From Limnohabitans sp. Rim8 (GTDB lineage: Bacteria > Pseudomonadota > Gammaproteobacteria > Burkholderiales > Burkholderiaceae_C), in the NCBI RefSeq assembly GCF_945901735.1, contig NZ_CAMDLM010000002.1, positions 124,001 through 188,000 of the forward strand: a stretch of 64,000 bases of DNA, in the 5' to 3' direction. The notes under the pieces were generated by a model. That model was not told where the DNA came from and searched no databases. It saw only the letters and a program-made list of their open reading frames with translations. A program made the translations under genes and the position numbers. Shown in pieces: positions 57,568 to 64,000 of this stretch. How positions within the stretch are numbered: position 1 is the first letter of the stretch; the number at the start of each line of letters is the position of its first letter.

Positions 57568-58869
57568 TCACCTTTTACTGACGCGTTGCACGGGGGGGAG
57601 GACATATTGACCACTCAGCATCTCTTTGCGTGGGTGGTACATGCGCAAAATCAGGTAAAACGGTCCACTTGGCGCGGGTAACCAGTTGGCATCGCCTTCG
57701 GCGGGACGATCGTGCTGGATTTGCAGCGTGAGCGAGTTGTCTTCGTTGCGGCGCAAGCCCTGAGTGCGGTCGCCAATCGCGTAGCGGCCTAATGGGTTGG
57801 CGGCGAAATAGCGGTCTTGGCCATAAAGCGATACCGACCAGAAGGCGTCTGCTGGGGGCATGTGGCCGTCCTCAAAGCGCAAGGTGTAGCCATGCTGGCC
57901 ATTCAGGGGTTCACTGTGGGCGTCAAAGTCAGCCTGCGCATAGAGGGTTTCGGTTGCCGCTAACGCACCCAGTCCCTTCATGGCCACGGTGGCACGCATC
58001 AGGATGTTGTCGCCCCAGATGCCCAAGTGGGGCGTCCAGGTCCAGGGCTTGCGTGTCAGGTTGAAGATGTGCTGCTCGATCAAATGCATCCCCTCCGAGT
58101 GGGCTTGTCGCAAGCCCTCTCTGACACGCTGGCTGCTGCGCTCCAGGGCCTCAAGTCCGCCTGGAGGCAAGCGCAAGCTGCGCATCAGCGGGCGCAGGTC
58201 ACTGGCGTTGGAGGGTACCCCGATCTCATCGACCGCCTGCAGCAAGTTGGCAAAGAAATCGTCGGCTGCATTGCCGCTGTCATGCCACTGGTGCACACAT
58301 GAAGGGCGCGGCCCGCTGCCTTGCAACTGCACGCCATCTGCAAATGCGCGTGCGTTCGGCACATCGGAGACATCGCCCACCAACGCACGCCCCAGCAGCC
58401 AGACCAGACGGGTGGGGCAGCGCACCACGCGCGCCGGGTCTATACCCGCTGGCACGGGATCCTCGGCGTGGATCAACCACCAGTCAGCGCCTTCGGGGGG
58501 GGTGTTTCGCAGGCCCACGTTGTGAAAGTTTTCGCTCCAGGCATCCATGAGTTGCACCACGTAGTAGCGACCGTGGTTCGGGGGGATATGCAGTCGAACC
58601 GGGGAATCGCCGATCCAGCCCCAAGCGTTGTAATACAACAGATCGCAAGAGGGCGTGACGATGTCGCGGTCTTCGTGGGTCCAGGGTCGGTCACTGCCGT
58701 GGAATTTTCCAAATGGGCCACGGCCAAAAGCCGGGGTGGCTTGTGGGTTGCTTTGCACCTGGCAGGTTCGCAATACTTCGAGCAGGGGGTAGCCCCACAA
58801 CACCAGTGGCTTGGCCATGGCTGTGGTGACAGCGGTCTGCGGTGATTGGTTTTGTGAATTTGTATTCAT
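57568..58869 (-). CDS. DUF1254/DUF1214 domain protein (second of a tandem pair)
   Basis: 433 residues. Same two domains as its neighbour: LVLWGYPLLEVLRT, EDRDIVTPSCDLLYYNAWGWI, then FWSVSLYGQDRYFAANPLGRYAIGDRTQ and NWLPAPSGPFYLILRMY. The two proteins share the signature motifs but are otherwise quite different, so this is an old duplication or a heterodimer pair. First gene of the unit that continues to the acyl-CoA synthetase. Confidence 0.85.
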   Translation of the reverse strand: MNTNSQNQSPQTAVTTAMAKPLVLWGYPLLEVLRTCQVQSNPQATPAFGRGPFGKFHGSDRPWTHEDRDIVTPSCDLLYYNAWGWIGDSPVRLHIPPNHGRYYVVQLMDAWSENFHNVGLRNTPPEGADWWLIHAEDPVPAGIDPARVVRCPTRLVWLLGRALVGDVSDVPNARAFADGVQLQGSGPRPSCVHQWHDSGNAADDFFANLLQAVDEIGVPSNASDLRPLMRSLRLPPGGLEALERSSQRVREGLRQAHSEGMHLIEQHIFNLTRKPWTWTPHLGIWGDNILMRATVAMKGLGALAATETLYAQADFDAHSEPLNGQHGYTLRFEDGHMPPADAFWSVSLYGQDRYFAANPLGRYAIGDRTQGLRRNEDNSLTLQIQHDRPAEGDANWLPAPSGPFYLILRMYHPRKEMLSGQYVLPPVQRVSKR

Positions 58870-58942
58870 GTTTCCAGCGTAGTCACTTCACACCCGTCTG
58901 ACAACATCAAAAACCCTGTGAGTGGCACGCTGGTGACAGCTT

Positions 58943-58957
58943 TTGCATTAAGTGCAA
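58943..58957. promoter_or_regulatory. Palindrome upstream of the DUF1254 operon
   Basis: TTGCA-TTAAG-TGCAA, perfect 5-base arms, 74 bases before the start of the DUF1254 gene. Candidate operator in an otherwise featureless 188-base gap (58870-59057). Confidence 0.35.
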
Positions 58958-59057
58958 GACAGCTCTACCAAGCTGAGGTTTGCGGTCTTGGCAGGGCACC
59001 ACCTCCCGCAGCTCAAACGGGTGTTTGAACGCCAAATCGCCAGGCGACTTCTGTCTG

Positions 59058-61187
59058 TCAGCGCTGCAACTGAATCAATGCATCGGCCGCCACCACACCC
59101 TGACCAGCAGGTTTGACGAACAAGGGGTTGATGTCAATGCCCGAGATGTGTTCGCCTACGTCTTGCGCCAAAGCCGCCAGCGCCAAGATGGTGTCCACCA
59201 GCGCGTGCACATCGGCCTTGGGTTGACCGCGTGCACCGTCGAGCAAGGCGAAGGTGCGGATCTCGCGCACCATGGCCTCGGCTTCACTCCGGGTGATGGG
59301 CAATATCCTGAAGCTCACGTCACGCAGCACCTCGGCGTAGATGCCGCCCAAACCGAACATGATCGCCAGTCCAAACAGCGGATCATTCGTGACACCCAGG
59401 ATCACCTCGACCCCGCCACTGACCATGGCTTGCACCAGCACCCCGTCGATGTTGGCGTGGGGTGCGTGTTGCTGTGCATTGCGCAGGATCTCGTCGTAAG
59501 CTTGGCGCGCGGCATGGGCATCGCGCAGCCCGATGCGCACGCCGCCGGCTTCGGTCTTGTGCGCGATGTCGGGCGAGACCACTTTCAGGGCCACAGGGAA
59601 GCCGATGGCGGTGGCCTGCTGCACGGCCTCATCGGCGCTGTTGGCCAGGGCTTCGGCAGTGACTGGGATGCCATAGTCGGCCAACAGTTGCTTGGCCTCG
59701 TATTCGGTCAGGTCGTTGCGGGCAGTGGCCAGTTGCTGGCGCCGCAGCGGGCGTGAACAGCTGAGCATCGGCTCCCGCGCGCGCTCAGCTTCGCGACGGC
59801 AGGCTGCGACAAATTGCCACATGGCCCCCATACCAATGGCACAGCGAACCGGGGTGTCATAGCGTGGCACACCCGCTTCAAGCAACGCGTCGTACCCGGC
59901 CTGCGTGGAGGCTGTGTCGGCGGTCCAAGACACCAGCACCGGCTTGTCGGTCTCGCGAGCCACCTCGGTCACCCATTGCGCCAGCCTGACACCCACGGGG
60001 CCGGAGACAGCAGCCAGACAGACGGCCATCATGTCCACCACAGGGTCGTTCACGATCAGACGCAGGGCGGTGATCAGCGTGTCTTCTTGCGAAATGATGT
60101 TGCCTGTCACATCGATCGGGTTGTGCAGTCCGGCATATGGGGGCAGCACGCGCTTTAATGCATCCAAGGTTTGATCAGACAATGGGGGCAGCACCAAGCC
60201 TGCTGGTGCGCAGTGATCGGCCAACAGCACGCCTGCCCCGCCTGAAAGTGTGACCACCGCCACACGCGGCCCCGTGGGCTGGCGTGGCGAGAGCAGGGCC
60301 AGGGCGCGGTCTGCCAGGTCTTGCACGTCGGTGACTTCGATCGCCCCCGCTTGGGCAAATGCGGCTTGATAGAGCGCAGCGTCACCGCCCAAATTGGCCG
60401 TGTGCGAAGCGGCAGCTCGAGCACCAGCCTCGGAGGTGCCCACCTTCCACAGCAACCAGGGTTTGCCAGCCCGTAAAGCCTGACGTCCTACGTCGACGAT
60501 GCGGTGGGCGTCCTTGAAGCCTTCGACATACGACACCACCATGCCCGTCTGTGGATCGTCTGCCCAGGCTTGCACCAGATCCAGACTGGTGGTCTGCGCC
60601 TCGTTGCCGGTGGATTGGTAGTGCTGGAAACCCAGTCCGGCATCGTTGGCCAGCATCAACACCGTGTTGCCCCATGCGCCGCTTTGCGAGCTCATGCTGA
60701 TGGACCCTTTTCGGTAGCGCAGTCCATAGGGCGCACCAAATCCCAAGCTGAAACCCTGCCCGACGCTGATCATGCCCTGGCAATTCGGCCCCATCATGGC
60801 GATGCCATAGCGATTGGCCAATTCGACCAGCGCCTGCTGGGCGGCCACACCCTCGCCGCCCATCTCGGCAAATCCGGAAGTGATCACGATGACCTGAGAA
60901 ATCCCCTTGCGGCCACAAGCTTCCAATTGGGCGGCGACTTGGTCGGCGCTCACCGCGATCAGCGCCACATCGGGCACCTCGGGCAGCGCAGCCACGTCCG
61001 GAAAACAGGGCCAACCAAAAACTTCGGAGTAGCGCGGGTTGATTGGATAGACCTGGCCCTCATAGCCTAAATTGCGCAGGTGCAACAAGGGCTGACCACT
61101 GGGTTTGCTGCCCGTGGTGGAGGCGCCTATGACGGCAATGCTGCGGGCGCGGAACATGCGCAAGAGATTGGAGTGGGCAGAGGACAT
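59058..61187 (-). CDS. NDP-forming acyl-CoA ligase (acetate-CoA ligase family)
   Basis: About 709 residues. CoA-binding domain (SIAVIGASTTGSKPSGQPLLHLRNLGYEGQVYPINPRY), ligase domains with MGPNCQGMIS and SMSSQSGAWG, and C-terminal ATP-grasp (LTEYEAKQLLADYGIPVT, GFPVALKVVSPDIAHKTEAGGVRIGL). Catalyses acid + ATP + CoA to acyl-CoA + ADP. ATG at 61187 taken over a TTG 11 codons earlier. A second CoA-activating enzyme beside the AMP-forming one suggests acids of another kind. Confidence 0.88.
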   Translation of the reverse strand: MSSAHSNLLRMFRARSIAVIGASTTGSKPSGQPLLHLRNLGYEGQVYPINPRYSEVFGWPCFPDVAALPEVPDVALIAVSADQVAAQLEACGRKGISQVIVITSGFAEMGGEGVAAQQALVELANRYGIAMMGPNCQGMISVGQGFSLGFGAPYGLRYRKGSISMSSQSGAWGNTVLMLANDAGLGFQHYQSTGNEAQTTSLDLVQAWADDPQTGMVVSYVEGFKDAHRIVDVGRQALRAGKPWLLWKVGTSEAGARAAASHTANLGGDAALYQAAFAQAGAIEVTDVQDLADRALALLSPRQPTGPRVAVVTLSGGAGVLLADHCAPAGLVLPPLSDQTLDALKRVLPPYAGLHNPIDVTGNIISQEDTLITALRLIVNDPVVDMMAVCLAAVSGPVGVRLAQWVTEVARETDKPVLVSWTADTASTQAGYDALLEAGVPRYDTPVRCAIGMGAMWQFVAACRREAERAREPMLSCSRPLRRQQLATARNDLTEYEAKQLLADYGIPVTAEALANSADEAVQQATAIGFPVALKVVSPDIAHKTEAGGVRIGLRDAHAARQAYDEILRNAQQHAPHANIDGVLVQAMVSGGVEVILGVTNDPLFGLAIMFGLGGIYAEVLRDVSFRILPITRSEAEAMVREIRTFALLDGARGQPKADVHALVDTILALAALAQDVGEHISGIDINPLFVKPAGQGVVAADALIQLQR

Positions 61188-61320
61188 GTCTTTTATTGCA
61201 GGACTTGGTGAAGGAGTCAAATGTTTTTCAACGCCATGTTTTCGGATCAGGGATGGCGCATGTCAATGACGAAGAGCCCGTTTTAAGGCATCGATGCCGG
61301 GCAATTGCTTGGGGTTGAAC

Positions 61321-62484
61321 TCAGGCATCCAAACCTTGGTGAAACACGCGTCGGGCAATGGCCGATCGGTGCACTTCGGAGGCCCCATCGTAGATGCGGA
61401 AAGGGCGCAGCAGTCGTTGAATCATGGACAAAGGCCAATCTTCGGAAATGCCCAGTGCACCGGTGATTTGTACCGCAGAGTCAGCTATGCGGTTGACGGC
61501 CTCTGAGACGAAGACTTTGGTCATGGCCGAATGGTGGCGGATCGATTGACCCGCATCGAGCCTTTGGGCTGTGTCCACAGTCATCAGGCGCGCAGCATGC
61601 AACTCGATGTGCGCATCGGCCACCATGGCCTGGACCATTTGGTGCTCGGAAACCCGTGCACCATGGGACTGGCGCTCCTGCGCGTAATTTTGGGCCAGGC
61701 TCATGGCGCGCGAGGACAGGCCGATCAAGCGCATGCAGTGGAACAAGCGCGCGCCCTCCAGCCGCAGTTGCGCATGTTCAAGGCCTTTTCCTTCTTCCCC
61801 CAGCAAAGCCTCGGCAGGAACTTCACAGTCTTGCAGACGAATTTCGGCATGACCGCCCAAGTCAAAGGGCTCGACCGTGGGGACGTCTCGCACGATTTGA
61901 AAGCCGGGCTGTTGGACATCGACCAAAAACAAAGAGGGACCCATTCCAGTGCGCGCCATGACGATGGCGAAATCAGCCACAGAGGCTGACGTGGCGAACC
62001 ATTTGTGGCCATTGAGGCGCCAGCCCAGTGTCGTACGTTCAGCGCGGCTGCTGAGCATGCGAGGATCGGATCCCACGCCGGGGGCGGGCTCGCTCATCGC
62101 AAAGCACGAGCGCAGAGTGCCTTGCACAAGGGGACGTAAATAGCGTTCGCGCTGCGTCGGTGTGGCCAGTGCTTCGAGTGTGGTGATGTCGGGCTGACCC
62201 GGCGCCGCACACTGCAGCGCACCCGGGCCCAGAAAACTGCGGCCAGCCGTTTCAAGGTAAGCACAGCACTGCACCCAACTCAAGCCCAGACCGCCATCGG
62301 TGACAGCACCTCGCGGTGCAGTCAAACCCTGCGAAACGGCCATTTCACGCAGTTCTTGCACCAGGGCCAGGTTATGAGCGCGATCGTGTGCTCGCTTCAG
62401 GTTTTCCCGTGGAATGACTTCTTCGTCAATGAAGCGTCTGGCCCGGTCAAGCAAGCCTTGCACCGATGTGGTTTGAGCGGTCAT
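61321..62484 (-). CDS. Acyl-CoA dehydrogenase
   Basis: 387 residues. FAD-binding middle region (CFAMSEPAPGVGSDPRML, GWRLNGHKWFATSA) and C-terminal helical domain ending RIYDGASEVHRSAIARRV, like ACAD10/11-type and related dehydrogenases. First oxidation step of beta-oxidation. ATG at 62484 (MTAQTTSVQGLL), seven bases after the Bug stop. Precise substrate unknown. Confidence 0.87.
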   Translation of the reverse strand: MTAQTTSVQGLLDRARRFIDEEVIPRENLKRAHDRAHNLALVQELREMAVSQGLTAPRGAVTDGGLGLSWVQCCAYLETAGRSFLGPGALQCAAPGQPDITTLEALATPTQRERYLRPLVQGTLRSCFAMSEPAPGVGSDPRMLSSRAERTTLGWRLNGHKWFATSASVADFAIVMARTGMGPSLFLVDVQQPGFQIVRDVPTVEPFDLGGHAEIRLQDCEVPAEALLGEEGKGLEHAQLRLEGARLFHCMRLIGLSSRAMSLAQNYAQERQSHGARVSEHQMVQAMVADAHIELHAARLMTVDTAQRLDAGQSIRHHSAMTKVFVSEAVNRIADSAVQITGALGISEDWPLSMIQRLLRPFRIYDGASEVHRSAIARRVFHQGLDA

Positions 62485-62491
62485 GGCGTCC

Positions 62492-63445
62492 TTACTTTTT
62501 GAGCATGCGGTTGATGCGTTCCCACATCTGCAAGTCAGTGCGCATGAATTGGCTGAAGTCGGAGGTGGACAAGAAAGCGGCTTCGCCACCCGCAGTGGTC
62601 AGTCTTTCTTTGGTCTCGCTCTTTTGCAAAGATGCCTGCACCCCAGCTTCCAGTTTGCGCACAACCTCGGGTGGGGTGCCCGTTGGCGCATGGAGGCCGT
62701 ACCAGGACAACACCGTGACTTCTGGAAATCCTGCTTCGGCAATGGTGGGAACCTCTGGCAGCTGGGGTGAACGGTTGGCACTGGTGTTGGCCAGAGCGCG
62801 CAACTTGCCTGATTTGATGTGAGGATAGGCCACACTGGAGGGCAAGATCCCTACCGCGAAGGTGTTCGTGATCAGGTCTACGGCCATTGGTGGGGCACCT
62901 TTGTAGGGAATCGCGTCGAGCTTGATGCCGGTGACCTGTTTGAGGATTTCGGTGGCCATGGTTTGGGTGGAGCCCGAGCCGCCATCACCATACTGCAGAG
63001 ATGGACTGGCCTTGCGCGCCATGTCGACAAACTCACGCACATTGCGTGCTGGTGATGATGCGGGTACGCAAAGGTAGCTGGGAGACAACGAAAAACGCGC
63101 CACTGGAATGAAGTCTTTGGGTGCCCAGCGGAGATTTTGTTCCAGCAATGGATTGTTGAGCAGGTAGGGTGCTGTCACCAGCAAGGTGTAACCGTCAGCG
63201 CTTGCGCGTGCAACGGCTTCTGCGGCGATATTGGCGTTCGCACCAGGTCGCGCTTCAATCACGATGGGTTGCCCCAACTCCAGTCCTTGTGCCATGGCCC
63301 GGGTCTGAACATCCACCACACCACCTGCCGGATAAGGCACGATGATTCGGATGGGTTTGACGGGAAAGGCCTCTTGTGCGTGCAAGGCCTTGTAAGGCAA
63401 TGTTGCGAGTGCTGCCCCTGAGAGGATCACGGAACGTCTTTTCAT
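62492..63445 (-). CDS. Bug-type tripartite tricarboxylate transporter receptor
   Basis: 317 residues, intact. Signal peptide KRRSVILSGAALATLPYKALHA, then FPVKPIRIIVPYPAGGVVDVQTRAMAQGL and YGDGGSGSTQTMATEIL. Periplasmic solute binding for carboxylates or related compounds; membrane parts (TctA/TctB) are not in the window. Lies between the dehydrogenase and the nitronate monooxygenase, same strand. Confidence 0.9.
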   Translation of the reverse strand: MKRRSVILSGAALATLPYKALHAQEAFPVKPIRIIVPYPAGGVVDVQTRAMAQGLELGQPIVIEARPGANANIAAEAVARASADGYTLLVTAPYLLNNPLLEQNLRWAPKDFIPVARFSLSPSYLCVPASSPARNVREFVDMARKASPSLQYGDGGSGSTQTMATEILKQVTGIKLDAIPYKGAPPMAVDLITNTFAVGILPSSVAYPHIKSGKLRALANTSANRSPQLPEVPTIAEAGFPEVTVLSWYGLHAPTGTPPEVVRKLEAGVQASLQKSETKERLTTAGGEAAFLSTSDFSQFMRTDLQMWERINRMLKK

Positions 63446-63485
63446 GTGTAACTCCTGTGGTGGTGGTTTCAGGCTGGGAAAGTGG

Positions 63486-64000
63486 TCAACTGTTCAGGCT
63501 CTGCAGTTGTTGCATGCTCGCCTGGGTCCCTCGCATCAAGTTGGCCATGATTTCGGCTACCGTCTGAACTTCGTTGAAATAGCCGATGCTTTGACCTGCA
63601 GGCATGTGCAACAAGGGCTCGATTTGGTGTTCATCGATGGCCCCCAGCAAATCACCCACTAGGATATCTTGATAAGGCATCTTCAGCGGTGTTGGCGCGT
63701 CACGGCTGGCCCATTCCTCAGACCAGGCACTGCGAATCTGTCGCAGTGTTTTGCCGCTGTCAGCGCGCGAAATCACCGTGTCGTCGCTGCCGGCACGCAG
63801 CAGCTTGTCACGCATCGCGCCCGACATGGGAAATTCTGCCGTGGTCAGCCAGGCTGTTCCCATCCAGACCCCCTGTGCACCCATGGCCAATGCGGCATGG
63901 ATGTGCCGACCTGTGGCGACGCCACCGGCGGCCAGCACCGGGATGTCCCCAGCCATGTCCACAATTTGCGGCACCAACGAAAAGGTGCCAATCGTTCCTG
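63486..64000 (-). CDS. Nitronate monooxygenase family, C-terminal part (start outside window)
   Basis: About 171 residues, open to the window end. SLVPQIVDMAGDIPVLAAGGVATGRHIHAALAMGAQGVWMGTAW is the FMN phosphate-binding half of the nitronate monooxygenase/2-nitropropane dioxygenase TIM barrel. The tail AGQSIGYFNEVQTVAEIMANLM is also usual. In catabolic clusters such genes often act as flavin oxidoreductases of unknown substrate. Confidence 0.85.
   Translation of the reverse strand, partial: GTIGTFSLVPQIVDMAGDIPVLAAGGVATGRHIHAALAMGAQGVWMGTAWLTTAEFPMSGAMRDKLLRAGSDDTVISRADSGKTLRQIRSAWSEEWASRDAPTPLKMPYQDILVGDLLGAIDEHQIEPLLHMPAGQSIGYFNEVQTVAEIMANLMRGTQASMQQLQSLNS

Overview
The window reads as chromosome of an aerobic, photosynthesis-capable betaproteobacterium of the Burkholderiales, most likely Comamonadaceae (a Limnohabitans/Rhodoferax/Rubrivivax-like organism). 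This is inferred from gene content: bacteriochlorophyll genes (bchG, bchP, bchO, bchD, bchI) sit beside a glutamyl-tRNA reductase (C5 route to aminolevulinate, which alphaproteobacterial phototrophs usually lack), next to a complete system I cytochrome c maturation operon, intracellular PHB depolymerase, Bug-type tricarboxylate-transporter binding proteins and a complete isc operon.

Layout. (1) 1-10283: end of a photosynthesis gene cluster. bchG-BCD transporter-bchP run rightward and are followed by a truncated B12-domain remnant; bchI-bchD-bchO run leftward; dxs-hemA run rightward from a shared bchI/dxs control region that carries an exact TGT-N12-ACA (PpsR/CrtJ-type) palindrome and a second near-exact one over the presumed dxs promoter. 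(2) 10361-17449: ccmABCDEFGHI, tightly packed. (3) 17487-28226: a broken hemE copy, dusA, a GntR/FCD regulator, then the propionyl-CoA to succinyl-CoA block: methylmalonyl-CoA mutase, an embedded RHH/PIN toxin-antitoxin pair, meaB, pccB, pccA and a VOC protein that is a candidate epimerase. (4) 28282-40461: RnfB-type ferredoxin, PHB depolymerase with an unusual histone-like tail, aromatic/aspartate aminotransferase, uvrB, iscRSUA-hscBA-fdx behind tandem IscR-type sites, and dnaQ. (5) 40568-45456: tRNA-Val(CAC), its terminator, then an AT-richer accessory stretch with a secreted MORN-repeat caspase-fold protein and a second, broken MORN gene cut by an IS21-family element (istA, istB). (6) 45434-64000: a catabolic region: a Bug gene truncated by the IS, and a leftward operon tetR-adh-sdr-ferredoxin-CYP153-type P450-Baeyer-Villiger monooxygenase; a divergent alkyl-sulfatase-family gene; then acyl-CoA synthetase, two DUF1254/DUF1214 proteins, an NDP-forming acyl-CoA ligase, an acyl-CoA dehydrogenase, a second Bug protein and a partial nitronate monooxygenase.

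How it fits together. Region 1 makes bacteriochlorophyll and its tail precursors; dxs and hemA feed isoprenoid and tetrapyrrole supply and are probably co-repressed with bch genes. Region 3 assimilates propionyl-CoA. Region 6 looks like an alkane, cycloalkane or alkyl-sulfate degradation island: hydroxylation (P450 plus ferredoxin) or desulfation to an alcohol, oxidation to aldehyde/ketone, oxygen insertion, CoA activation and beta-oxidation. No ferredoxin reductase and no lactone/ester hydrolase is visible in the window, so the path is incomplete as seen.

The most noteworthy items are the tRNA-linked MORN-caspase island, the IS21 junction that has truncated a different gene on each side, the CYP153/BVMO/sulfatase/DUF1254 combination, the toxin-antitoxin pair translationally stitched into the mutase operon, the histone-like tail on PhaZ and a family of heptad-built intergenic inverted repeats.
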